A stretch of 64,000 nucleotides of DNA from Hahella sp. (GTDB lineage Bacteria > Pseudomonadota > Gammaproteobacteria > Pseudomonadales > Oleiphilaceae). Each line of letters opens with the position of its first letter. The first letter of the stretch is position 1. Positions 7,128 to 16,302 of this stretch are shown piece by piece. A program made the position numbers and the translations under genes. The DNA lies in NCBI GenBank assembly GCA_028280065.1, contig JANQMN010000076.1:1-64000 (forward strand), written 5' to 3'. The notes under the pieces are model-generated. The model was not told where the DNA came from and ran no database searches. It was given only the letters and a program-made list of their open reading frames with translations.

Positions 7128-9935
7128 TCAATCCTGTGGAATGTCAAAAGGGTTGTTGTAGTACTGGGCACCAATATCAAGCCACTCGGAAAGCAACTTA
7201 AGTTCCGCTGCACTGAGCAAACCCGCATGACTCCCCTCGCCTTCGAACAGAGATAACACCCCCGCATTGGCAGTCGAATTGGCTCCTGCGCCGTTGAGAA
7301 AAGCACCAACACCGACGGTAACTAACACTGGAATTGGATTGCCTTCTTCATCCAGGAGCAAGTTACCTTCTTCGTCCGTTTCGAACACCGGTTCACCGTC
7401 TTGAAACTGCTGCACCAAACGGTCGGTTAACACACCATTAACGATTTCCTGCTCGTTATCGCCCACGAACAGCTCAACAAAACTTTGATAGCGATCGTCG
7501 TTTTCAGCGTTTCCATCGGTTAGATCCAGCTGCGCTGCCGGAATTTGTGGCCGGTCATCCCGAACAAAATCCACCGGTCCGTGACAGAAAGTGCAGGTAT
7601 TATCCTGAATAACCTCTTCTTCCATAATTGCTTCATTAAATTCCGTGATCAGCCGCGGTAGCGTCCAAAGCGGGTGAATATGCTCCTCGTAATTCACTAC
7701 TATTCGACAGAAGGCTTCCCAGTTACTGGCACAGGCATTATTAATCGGTGCCGCGGTTTGCAAATCCTGATATCGATAGCTGAAATCATTAGGTTGCTGC
7801 CCGCTATTTGGATCCAGCCATTGGTCTGTGTATTCAATATCAGGCGTCAACGCCCGTGGCGCTCCATTAATCCTGGCCCAGGTTTGCGCCATGGTTTCGC
7901 CCATATCGGCAAACAGTGCAGGATCGGTATTCGGGAAAGGTAAACCGGAAGTCACAGCACCAGGATTAATGCTGGGAGCTTGTGCGGAATATCTGCCATG
8001 GGCTTCTTCACTATCGGCCGTATGGCAGCCCTTGCATTGCATTACTTCCCCAGGTCGCAGGTGAATCCAGTTTTGATGCCGCTGGGAAACTCTTCGGCCA
8101 TCGATATCCAATACGCTGATGCCAATGGCAACATTGGCAGGGACGGTAAACATCGCCGAACCATCCGGTTCCACCGGCACATAGCCCAACAACTCTTTCA
8201 TGCGTTGATTGCCCGCTGCCCCGAATGCGAAGCCCGGAATATCGATCACATCATCATCGGGAAGCGAAACGGCCTTCACCACGCGAAGGAATCTCAAAGG
8301 CCGACTGGCAAAGGCAGGATTTACCGGATCGCTTAACGCTTGGATACCGGCATCGGAACTATCCACACCGTCAAAATCATAGACGCTACGAATATGGATC
8401 ACGGCATAGCCTGTATCCACCAAATCAGAATCCACTTCGGGAAAGTTCGCCAGATCAGGTATGAAGGCAGGCCTCGGTTTGGACTGTAACAGAATACCCT
8501 CTTCAACCATGAACCCTTCATCCGGCTGCATCAACGGTAGTTGGGTTCCCTGCTGGCTGTCGTAGATCCACAAACTGTAGAGTGGATCAGCGGGTTCATA
8601 GTCTTCGGATTCCAAACGCTCTTCTGTACAAGGCACAATCTTCGGTTCCGGGGCCGGTGCTTCCGGATCAGGCTCTTCCTCACCATTTGCGGTCAGGTCG
8701 ATCAACCGACACTGACTCCAACTCACCAACAACCGTCCGGTGCCATCCCACATGGGTTCACCACTGCGATAGTGTCCTGCTAATGTCAGGATGTTACCCG
8801 TCGCGGTCTCACCGAGCGTCAGTGATTCCTGTGCATCTAGGATAAGACCGGCACTATCAAAAGTCGGTTGATCGTGATCGGTATAATTCAGGGTATCGAT
8901 AGCGACCAGATCACCACCCTGGAACTGGCTGGTAAAGGGACGCAAAACTACCATGATGCGCCCATCCTGTAGCTCTCGCGGTTTAATATATTGCACCTGG
9001 CTATTGTTGGTGCCGGTATCGTGGGAATGATGCCCGTAGAGTAGCTCTAACTCCGTGCCGTCCGGATTCACCTGATACAGGTTCATGGCATTATTATTTC
9101 CAGCGTTGTCCCACCGGGTAAATAGCACCTTGCCGTTTTGCAGCAGAATCGGATCGATATCGTGGCTCTGGTTGAAAGTTATCTGATTGATATTGGACCC
9201 ATCACTTTCCATAACGTGCAGGTTTAATGCAGGTCGTTGTCTATTTTCCTCCAGCGCATCGAACTGAGGTTTTCCTTCGTCCAGCAATATGGCTTTCGAG
9301 GTTCGTTGTCGGGTGGAGGAAAACACGATCCGACCATCTGCAAGATAATGCGGTGCAACGTCCTGTCCTTCTTCCGCGCTATTATCCGAGGTAATCACCC
9401 GCCTCAGTTGATCAGTAGTTGTATCGTATTGCCAGATATTCCAGGTAGGCTGCTCGTCGGGATCAACGTTTTCCAACTCGGGAGCGCGCATGGCGAATAG
9501 AATCTTGGTCCCATCCACGGATGCGTGAAGATCTTTGACATCGTATAAAAGCTCGCCTTCTTCATTGGCAAACTCATCGAACGGGAAGGCTCCCGTTGTA
9601 ATATTGACTTCCGATGCACTTGGGGAAACCTGGGCACGGAGAAACAGTTCAGCGCCGGGACGAAAGCGCAAAGGGTCTCGCACATCGTCACCGAACAGCC
9701 TGCGATCTCCATCATCATCCACTTCGGCGATGGGACGTTTAACATAGGCGACGGGGATATCTTCTATGACCGGATCAGGACCTTGATTGGAGCTACCGAT
9801 ACCACCGGAACCACAGGCTGCCAGCATGCTGGCCAGTAACCCCAGTTGGAAAACCTGCAATAGATGAACAACCCAATTGCATCTTTGAATCGGATTTAGG
9901 TTACTGAGACTTAGTCGAACTAACACATCCGTCAC
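7128..9935 (-). CDS. PD40 beta-propeller lipoprotein with two c-type heme motifs
   Basis: 935 residues, GTG start at 9935 with GGAA 9 nt upstream. The signal peptide ends in lipobox SMLAACGS. The N-terminal half carries TolB/WD40-like PD40 blades (APHYLADGRIVFSSTRQRTS, DIDPILLQNGKVLFTRWDNA). A middle domain follows with FTVPANVAIGISVLDIDGRR, then heme motif CKGCH at about 633-637 and a second, CTFCH, at about 781-785. Similar architecture occurs in the hydrazine synthase alpha-subunit family, whose middle domain is widespread in proteins of unknown function; that does not imply hydrazine chemistry here. An acidic segment (about 860-885) holds a short tandem repeat, DEEGNLLLDEEGNPIP. It is the first gene of the leftward operon and probably the main redox or sensing component at the cell surface. 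Confidence 0.8.
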   Translation of the reverse strand: MTDVLVRLSLSNLNPIQRCNWVVHLLQVFQLGLLASMLAACGSGGIGSSNQGPDPVIEDIPVAYVKRPIAEVDDDGDRRLFGDDVRDPLRFRPGAELFLRAQVSPSASEVNITTGAFPFDEFANEEGELLYDVKDLHASVDGTKILFAMRAPELENVDPDEQPTWNIWQYDTTTDQLRRVITSDNSAEEGQDVAPHYLADGRIVFSSTRQRTSKAILLDEGKPQFDALEENRQRPALNLHVMESDGSNINQITFNQSHDIDPILLQNGKVLFTRWDNAGNNNAMNLYQVNPDGTELELLYGHHSHDTGTNNSQVQYIKPRELQDGRIMVVLRPFTSQFQGGDLVAIDTLNYTDHDQPTFDSAGLILDAQESLTLGETATGNILTLAGHYRSGEPMWDGTGRLLVSWSQCRLIDLTANGEEEPDPEAPAPEPKIVPCTEERLESEDYEPADPLYSLWIYDSQQGTQLPLMQPDEGFMVEEGILLQSKPRPAFIPDLANFPEVDSDLVDTGYAVIHIRSVYDFDGVDSSDAGIQALSDPVNPAFASRPLRFLRVVKAVSLPDDDVIDIPGFAFGAAGNQRMKELLGYVPVEPDGSAMFTVPANVAIGISVLDIDGRRVSQRHQNWIHLRPGEVMQCKGCHTADSEEAHGRYSAQAPSINPGAVTSGLPFPNTDPALFADMGETMAQTWARINGAPRALTPDIEYTDQWLDPNSGQQPNDFSYRYQDLQTAAPINNACASNWEAFCRIVVNYEEHIHPLWTLPRLITEFNEAIMEEEVIQDNTCTFCHGPVDFVRDDRPQIPAAQLDLTDGNAENDDRYQSFVELFVGDNEQEIVNGVLTDRLVQQFQDGEPVFETDEEGNLLLDEEGNPIPVLVTVGVGAFLNGAGANSTANAGVLSLFEGEGSHAGLLSAAELKLLSEWLDIGAQYYNNPFDIPQD

Positions 9936-10764
9936 GACAACATTCCATTTATCATCAAATCTACATCTGCAGTTTCACTCATCATGTTTCAAACGAGAAC
10001 AGTCGAATTAGTAGCGTTTAATTTAGACTATGTTCTAGTCCTGAAAGCGACTAGCCCACTTCTGTAACTTAGTGTAATACCGTGCATTGCACCACAATTT
10101 CGAGTCCACAAGTTCGCCTAGAATAAAACTGCAGAGAAAGCATAAATGTAGACAGTTAATGCCGAACGTTCTGGTGCTGCCTACCGGCTTACCAGGGCAT
10201 TACACTATCTTGATTTGTTAATGGTCGTTGACTTGGATTGCGATCAAGAACTGACAAACTGTCAGGTACATCGCATTTATTCTTTTAGTTTATTGGCCAA
10301 AGTATATTGATTTATCTTGAGTAAATACAGACGGGTTAAAAAAAATACCTAGATTCTGCAGTTCGTTTGCGAACCGAGGGTTAAACTCAGCTTCTTAGGC
10401 AAGGCGGCAAGCAAATTTTAGCGGAGCACTAGCAGCGCTAATGTGAGCATAAAATTTGTGAAGCCAACGAAGCATAAGTAGCTGAGTTTAAGCCGAATCC
10501 CAAATGAACTGGAGAATCTAGGTAAAAATAAACTTGAAGAATGTTGGAATATTGAGAATGATATAAAGAAAAAACAACTTTCCGACATCATACAACTCGC
10601 CGTTCAACGAATGACAGCAGGGCAAAAAATGCGCTGGTCTGGGTGAAGATGACGATCTCACCACCTCGCTAACATCGGGTACCGACAGAATTTACGCCGT
10701 ATTCAGCAGTTAATTCGATAGCCGTACCTGGCAAATAAAAGTATTCCAAGTATGGAGTTAGACT
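9936..10764. promoter_or_regulatory. Divergent intergenic region between the two operons
   Basis: 829 bp between divergently oriented genes, so it must contain both promoters. The stretch is AT-rich near 10261-10345, then holds the MITE-like element (10346-10524). A GGAG at 10755-10758 is placed correctly for the ATG at 10765. Only short open frames are present, for example one ending in MTAGQKMRWSG before a stop near 10648; none has a convincing start. I could not identify a specific operator. Confidence 0.5.
10346..10524. mobile_element. MITE-like element with 24-bp terminal inverted repeats
   Basis: The left end TACCTAGATTCTGCAGTTCG and the complement of the right end match at about 22 of 24 positions. 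Subterminal arms also pair: GGTTAAACTCAGC near 10380 with GCTGAGTTTAAGCC near 10480, and CAAATTTTA near 10412 with TAAAATTTG near 10450. The whole 179 bp can therefore fold into one long imperfect hairpin. It has no coding capacity. Flanking A runs (10342-10345 and 10525-10528) could be a target duplication but are low-complexity. This structure fits a non-autonomous miniature transposable element; no second copy was noticed in the window. Confidence 0.65.
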
Positions 10765-12039
10765 ATGGTTCAGTCTGCCCAGTTGTTGCCTGCTATGGCT
10801 TCAAAATATCCGTCCTATCGAAGGCGTTGGTGCTCGGTTGCCATTAATCTTTGCGTGGTTTTGGTTTTCATTGGTGGCAACATCGATCCCAGTTTTGCCT
10901 TTGGCAGCAAAAATCAGGTGAAAAGAATCTATGACCGAATCGCCGGTGTCCCCGCCAACGAGCAGGAATTACAGCAGATGCTGCAGGCCGGCTCCCTCCA
11001 AGAAGCCGCTGAAGTGCCGCTTTCCACAACCTATTTTTATGATGTGACCTTAAAAAATATGGCGGCTCCCTGGACCAATGAGGAGCAAACCGCATTCGTC
11101 GAACTCAATGATTATACCGCCACCGTGATTGGTCTGGTTCGGGATAATATCGACTTCCGCCAGGTGTTGTATGCCGATCTTCTCTATATTGGTAACTCCC
11201 AATTAGTACCGGGGCTGCCGAGTTACTCTTTAAGCAACAATGACCATTATGTGGCGTTGGAAGAATCCGGGGTGTCATTACGTGAAGGTCTGGTTCAAGC
11301 CACCCAGTCCTCAGAAGCGGGATTTCCCACTGACGCAACAGCAGGCGTAATGACCACCCGTGCCGCCGGTAAAGCTTTTTTCAGCGCCGGTACCAATCGC
11401 GCCATGCTGCGCTTTACCCTGATGAACCATCTGTGCCGGGACTTGGAGCAGTTCAAAGACACCAGTCGACCGGCAGACCGTATTCGTCAGGATGTGTCCA
11501 GAAGCCCTGGTGGCGACAGCAGAATTTTTCTGAACAATTGTGTCGCCTGCCACAATGGCATGGACCCTTTAGCCCAGGCATATGCCTACTATGAATATGC
11601 TTACGATATGGACAACGATCCGACCGGGATTAACGGCACGCTTCTCTACAACAGCGAAGGGCAGACCGACCCAACCACCGGAACCAGGGTTTGGGGAAAA
11701 TATCATATTAATGCCAATAATTTTCCGTTCGGCTACGTCACTACCAACGACAGTTGGGTAAACTATTGGCGGGCGGGTCCGAATGCGGTGATTGGCTGGG
11801 CCAATGATCTCGGCGGATCTGGCGCAGGCGCGAAGACGTTGGGAACGGAGCTGGCTCACTCGGAGGCTTTCGCTCAATGCCAGGTGCAAAAGGTTTTTCG
11901 CACCGTCTGTTTACGGGACCCTTCTGAGGCTAGCGATGTATCCGCCATTGACAATATTACCGGCAGTTTTAAAGCCTCTGGGTATAATTTAAAAACGGCT
12001 TTTGCGGAAACCGCCGGATACTGCATGGGGGTTGAGTAA
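10765..12039 (+). CDS. Exported protein with one c-type heme motif (planctomycete-cytochrome-like)
   Basis: 424 residues with a long signal sequence ending near PSFAFGS. The region FGSKNQVKRIYDRIAGVPAN and later TLMNHLCRDLEQFKD lead to a heme motif CVACHNGMDPLAQAYAYYEY at about 259-278. It finishes with LAHSEAFAQCQVQKVFRTVC. The CxxCHxxMDP pattern and the terminal LAxSxAFxxCxVxxxF pattern resemble the DUF1588/DUF1585 part of planctomycete-type cytochrome proteins, usually found next to a DUF1501 gene. That fits the downstream Tat protein at 14630. GGAG precedes the ATG by 6 nt. Its stop overlaps the next ATG (TAATG). The heme should be attached in the periplasm by the cytochrome c maturation system, which is not encoded here. 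Confidence 0.72.
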   Translation: MVQSAQLLPAMASKYPSYRRRWCSVAINLCVVLVFIGGNIDPSFAFGSKNQVKRIYDRIAGVPANEQELQQMLQAGSLQEAAEVPLSTTYFYDVTLKNMAAPWTNEEQTAFVELNDYTATVIGLVRDNIDFRQVLYADLLYIGNSQLVPGLPSYSLSNNDHYVALEESGVSLREGLVQATQSSEAGFPTDATAGVMTTRAAGKAFFSAGTNRAMLRFTLMNHLCRDLEQFKDTSRPADRIRQDVSRSPGGDSRIFLNNCVACHNGMDPLAQAYAYYEYAYDMDNDPTGINGTLLYNSEGQTDPTTGTRVWGKYHINANNFPFGYVTTNDSWVNYWRAGPNAVIGWANDLGGSGAGAKTLGTELAHSEAFAQCQVQKVFRTVCLRDPSEASDVSAIDNITGSFKASGYNLKTAFAETAGYCMGVE

Positions 12040-14552
12040 TGAAAAACCAATACCCCTCTCCTATCTGTCTGGCCACCCTGTTTCAAGAACTTAGTAAAGT
12101 TCCCAAAAGACTTGCCTGGATCTTACCATTTGCTCTGATTTTGGCAGTTCTTGCCGGCTGCGGTGGCGGCAGTGGCGCTAGTGTTGAGCAGCTACCGGAC
12201 GGTTCCACGTCGACTACCACCAACTATTCTGGACCAGCACCCGCCACGGACGACGTTCAGGCATTTAAACTTAGCGTATGGGACAACCTCGTGAGTGAAA
12301 ACCGTTGCGGTTCCTGTCACGGCACAGGTGACCAAGCCCCTACCTTTGTCCAAAGTGATGACATCAACAGTGCGTATGCCGAAACCAATAAGATCGTTAA
12401 CCTCAATAATCCCCAGGAATCGCTACTGGTAACGAAAGTCGCTGCGGGCCATAACTGTTGGCTGACCTCGGATCAAGCCTGTGCAGATACGTTGACAAGC
12501 TATTTACAAAACTGGATAGGCAACATCGGCGGTGGCAGTAACAAAATCGAATTAACGGCTCCTATTATCAAGGAACCGGGATCCAGCAAAAATTTGACGG
12601 ATGATCACCTTGACGCCTATCAAACCGGTCTTTACCCGCTTATGGTGCAGTATTGTGCCGATTGCCATTCAAGCAGTGCAACCTTTCCCCAGTCTCCTTA
12701 TTTTGCCGACGCTGACATCGAAGTAGCCTTCGAAGCTGCGCGTAGCAGAATCAATCTGAATATTCCCCAGGATTCCCGCTTAGTTGTGCGCCTCGCATCA
12801 GAGTTTCACAATTGCTGGAGTGACTGCACGGCTAACGGCAATGAAGTTTTGGAAGAAGTGCAGACCCTGGCAAACTCTATTCAACCCACCAGTATCAATC
12901 CCGACTATCTGGTCAGCAAAGCGTTGGGCTTTAACGAAGGCGTACCTGCCACCAGTGGCGGCACCCGAATCGAGAACAATGTAATTGCCAAATGGGAATT
13001 CAAAACCGGCTCAGGTCAAGTCGCCTTTGACACCAGTGGCGTGGAACCTGCAGTCAATCTGAACCTGATTGGTGATGTCGTTTGGGTGGGTGGTTATGGC
13101 ATCCAAATCATTGACGGTAAAGCACAAGCCTCCACCGCCAGCAGCCGTAAGATCCACGACCTGTTAACCGCCACCAATGAGTATTCCATTGAAGCCTGGG
13201 TGGTTCCGGCAAATGTTACGCAGGAAGGACCGGCGGTTATCGTTGGCTATGGGGGCGGCGATACCCGGCGCAATTTCACCTTGGGCCAAACCCTCTATAA
13301 CTACAACTTCTTGCACCGCAGTAGCACGACCAATCTAAATGGCGAGCCCGCCCTATCGACACCGGATGCCCAGGAAATTCTTCAGGCTTCTCTTCAACAT
13401 GTGGTGGTTACATTCAGCCCCACGGTCGGCAGAATTGTGTATGTAAACGGTGAACGAGTCGACACTGCTGAAAATTCTGACCCTGGCAACCTGAATGATT
13501 GGGATAACAGTTTTGCTTTCGTGTTAGGCAGTGAACCCTCCGGCAATAACCTTTGGCAGGGCACGATAAGGTTAGCCGCTATTCACAACCGTGCGCTCAA
13601 TCAATCGCAGATTCAAACCAATTTCGATGCCGGGGTCGGCGAGAAGTTCTTCCTGCTATTCAGCACAGCGCACCTGCTGGAAGTCCCTGATAGTTATGTG
13701 GTTTTTGAGGTCAGCCAATTTGATAGTTACAGCTACCTGTTTAACAAACCCTTTTTCATCAGTTTGGATGCCACTGCAATACCCTCGGGCATTCCTGTAC
13801 AGGGGTTGCGAATTGGAATTAACGGGAAAGAGGCGGACATCGGCCAAGCATTTATTAACCTGCCTGTCTCCGAGCTGGACAGTGCCTTTTACAATCCGGA
13901 CACCGGTCAGGAACTTTCACCTTTAGGAACGATTATCGCGATTGAACAAGGTCCGGATACAGACGAGTTCTTCCTCACCTTTGAACGCATTGGTGACCAT
14001 ACCGATGTCACGCTCAAGGATCCTGCAATAGGAGGATCTTTAGACCTGATCCTGGGGGATCCCAAGCCGCATATCGGTGTTCGGCTATTTGATGAGATGA
14101 ACGCCTCGATGTCAAAGCTTACGGGGATAGATCCCTTTTCTTCCAGCGTCCGTGACCTTTATCTAACAATACGGCAGCAACTTCCTGCCGTGGAAGAACC
14201 CGAAGCTTTTGTTTCGAGCCATCAGATGGCAGTAACACAGCTGGCCATCGGCTATTGTGACGCACTCGTGGAAGATACCAATTTGAGAAATAGTTTCTTC
14301 CCTGGTCTGAATTTCAGTACGCCGGCAGATCAGTTATTTAGCACCGATGCAGGGAAACTGTTGGTGATTAATCCGCTACGCGACAACTTTTCTGGCGTCG
14401 GCTTATCGGAACAACCTGATATTACCGGTGAAATATCGAATTTGATTGACCAGTTGCGGGTGTGTAGCAGCGACTGCAGCGCGCGAACTGGAAGTGTTGT
14501 TAAAGCCGCTTGTGCTGCTGTGCTTGGCAGTGCCGTGGTCATGGTGCAATAG
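12039..14552 (+). CDS. LamG-domain lipoprotein with two c-type heme motifs
   Basis: 837 residues. The N-terminal hydrophobic segment ends in lipobox LAGCGGGS. Two CXXCH motifs lie in the N-terminal third: RCGSCHGTG at about 90-94 and YCADCHSSS at about 206-210. Each is followed by an LNNPQESLLV or LNIPQDSRLV segment, suggesting a duplicated cytochrome unit. A LamG/concanavalin-like domain spans about 340-540 (EYSIEAWVVPANV, ALSTPDAQEILQASLQHVVV, GTIRLAAIHNRALNQSQI). The rest is unassigned. It starts on the stop of the previous gene (TAATG), so the pair is translationally coupled. LamG domains commonly bind glycans or serve adhesion. A surface-exposed electron-transfer or sensing lipoprotein is plausible; the substrate is unknown. 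Confidence 0.78.
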   Translation: MKNQYPSPICLATLFQELSKVPKRLAWILPFALILAVLAGCGGGSGASVEQLPDGSTSTTTNYSGPAPATDDVQAFKLSVWDNLVSENRCGSCHGTGDQAPTFVQSDDINSAYAETNKIVNLNNPQESLLVTKVAAGHNCWLTSDQACADTLTSYLQNWIGNIGGGSNKIELTAPIIKEPGSSKNLTDDHLDAYQTGLYPLMVQYCADCHSSSATFPQSPYFADADIEVAFEAARSRINLNIPQDSRLVVRLASEFHNCWSDCTANGNEVLEEVQTLANSIQPTSINPDYLVSKALGFNEGVPATSGGTRIENNVIAKWEFKTGSGQVAFDTSGVEPAVNLNLIGDVVWVGGYGIQIIDGKAQASTASSRKIHDLLTATNEYSIEAWVVPANVTQEGPAVIVGYGGGDTRRNFTLGQTLYNYNFLHRSSTTNLNGEPALSTPDAQEILQASLQHVVVTFSPTVGRIVYVNGERVDTAENSDPGNLNDWDNSFAFVLGSEPSGNNLWQGTIRLAAIHNRALNQSQIQTNFDAGVGEKFFLLFSTAHLLEVPDSYVVFEVSQFDSYSYLFNKPFFISLDATAIPSGIPVQGLRIGINGKEADIGQAFINLPVSELDSAFYNPDTGQELSPLGTIIAIEQGPDTDEFFLTFERIGDHTDVTLKDPAIGGSLDLILGDPKPHIGVRLFDEMNASMSKLTGIDPFSSSVRDLYLTIRQQLPAVEEPEAFVSSHQMAVTQLAIGYCDALVEDTNLRNSFFPGLNFSTPADQLFSTDAGKLLVINPLRDNFSGVGLSEQPDITGEISNLIDQLRVCSSDCSARTGSVVKAACAAVLGSAVVMVQ

Positions 14553-14629
14553 CGAGGGAATGCAAATGAAAAGACAACTTGTGAAGAACCAGGAAACGCA
14601 ATCCATCGGCATTGGGGAGATTACTCATT

Positions 14630-16216
14630 ATGACTAAGCGTAAACAACCACTGCACCCCGATGCGCCACTGTTCCATGAAAACCACGCGAAGCCCATTTC
14701 CCGGCGCGATTTTATTGCTAATGGTTTCCTGGCAGGAGGCACGGCGGTTTTTGGCTCTAGCTTACTGGCAGGGTTGTTGGGCAGCAGGCCTGCATCCGCA
14801 GCCCTAGCCAGTGACATCATCAATGATCCGATTGCCGTCGCCTGCAAAGTCGGTTCCGAAGGTGCCGGAAAGATCCCATTTATTTGCTTTGACCTGGCTG
14901 GCGGCGCGAATATTGCCGGCTCTAATGTATTGATCGGTGGACAAGGCGGCCAGGAAGATTTTCTCTCTGCTAATGGCTATAGCCGCCAGGGACTACCTGC
15001 AAATATGCTGCCGAATCTACCGAATCCTGACCTGGGCACGGCAGATTTTGTCAATCGGGAGTTAGGTCTGGCCTTCCATGGAGACAGTGGTTTTCTGCGG
15101 GGAATTCTGGAACGCACTTCTGCCACAACTCGCATGTTTATCGATGGCGCTGTGATCCCCGCGCGATCGGAAAACGATACGGGGAATAACCCACATAATC
15201 CCATGTATGGCATCTATCGCGCCGGTGCTGATGGTGGATTACTGTCTTTGATTGGCAGCCGCAGTAGCGATTCTGGTGGCAACTCCATGGCACCGCTAAT
15301 GTGGATGGATGCGTCTGTTCGACCAACCAAGATTGATCGGGCCTCGGATTCAACGGGATTAGTGGATACCGGCGAATTAACGGAGTTGATGAGCCAACAG
15401 GATGCGGTGAAAGTCATGGAATCCATCTACCGTTTAAGTGATCAAAAACTCGATGCGGTCCAACCCAACACCACCTCACCAAGCAGGGATGATGATGTTC
15501 GACGACAGGTAAAATGCGCCTATATCAAAAGCGCCGAATTGGCGGATAAGTATGGCAACCCCTCTACCCTCGATCCCTATTTAGATGAACAAATTGTCGG
15601 TGGGGACACCCCGATCTTTTCAACTGATGAGTTGAACTCAGATCGCGAATTCCAAAAAACAGCCAGTATTATGAAGTTAGTGGTCGGCGGCTTTGCCGGT
15701 GCCGGAACCATTACCATAGGGGGCTACGATTACCATACCGGCGACCGGTCCACCGGCGAAATCCGTGACCTAAGAGCCGGGCGCTGTATGGGCGCCTGTT
15801 TGGAATATGCAGCCCGTTTAGGCAAACCGCTGATGATGTACGTATTTAGCGATGGCTCAGTATCCAGCAATGGCCGTATCGATACCTCTGTTGATGGCCG
15901 GGATAAACCTGAGTGGACCAGCGACAATCAGTCCACCGCCGGCTCATTCTTCCTGGTTTACAATCCTGCCGGAAGACCGGTTTCGATCCAACGACAGATT
16001 GGCCATATGAATAGCGATGGCAACGTGGTTACCACTTCAAGTCCTGCTGCCAACAACGTCAACTTGTTGGTCAATACAGTTTTGCTAAATTATTTAGCTT
16101 TACATGATGAGTTGGGCGGTGCGGGCTTTGAAAACTTCGAAACACTGTTTGCCAATCATGGACTTGGCTCGGCAGCATCTCTTGAAAGTCTTTTGGCAAT
16201 GGAACCGATAGTTTGA
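14630..16216 (+). CDS. Tat-exported DUF1501-like protein
   Basis: 528 residues. A twin-arginine signal (PISRRDFIANGFLAGGTAVF) at about 22-41 sends the folded protein through Tat. The mature part contains FICFDLAGGANIAGSNVLIG, HGDSGFLRGILERTSATTRM and IGGYDYHTGDRSTGEIRDLR. The last resembles the GGWDTH block of DUF1501, a branch of the alkaline-phosphatase-like superfamily often paired with planctomycete-type cytochromes. ATG at 14630 has GGGGAGA 9 nt upstream; a TTG at 14612 would put extra residues before the Tat motif. It is the last gene of the rightward operon, 77 nt after the LamG gene. Catalytic activity is not demonstrated; Tat export suggests a folded metal-containing enzyme (inference). 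Confidence 0.72.
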   Translation: MTKRKQPLHPDAPLFHENHAKPISRRDFIANGFLAGGTAVFGSSLLAGLLGSRPASAALASDIINDPIAVACKVGSEGAGKIPFICFDLAGGANIAGSNVLIGGQGGQEDFLSANGYSRQGLPANMLPNLPNPDLGTADFVNRELGLAFHGDSGFLRGILERTSATTRMFIDGAVIPARSENDTGNNPHNPMYGIYRAGADGGLLSLIGSRSSDSGGNSMAPLMWMDASVRPTKIDRASDSTGLVDTGELTELMSQQDAVKVMESIYRLSDQKLDAVQPNTTSPSRDDDVRRQVKCAYIKSAELADKYGNPSTLDPYLDEQIVGGDTPIFSTDELNSDREFQKTASIMKLVVGGFAGAGTITIGGYDYHTGDRSTGEIRDLRAGRCMGACLEYAARLGKPLMMYVFSDGSVSSNGRIDTSVDGRDKPEWTSDNQSTAGSFFLVYNPAGRPVSIQRQIGHMNSDGNVVTTSSPAANNVNLLVNTVLLNYLALHDELGGAGFENFETLFANHGLGSAASLESLLAMEPIV

Positions 16217-16302
16217 ATGAACCGGAATCGTTTTAGAAATCGCATACTATTCCGCTTGGATTACAACTTCACCATCCCATGGAGGTCTATACCCATCTAG
16301 AG

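Noticed and set aside
7330-7385. Possible tandem repeat in the PD40 gene (DEEGN twice)
   Set aside because: Only two short copies inside an acidic loop; noted in the gene entry and not treated as a separate element.
7128-9935. Hydrazine synthase subunit
   Set aside because: Only domain architecture is shared; the other subunits and any anammox context are missing.
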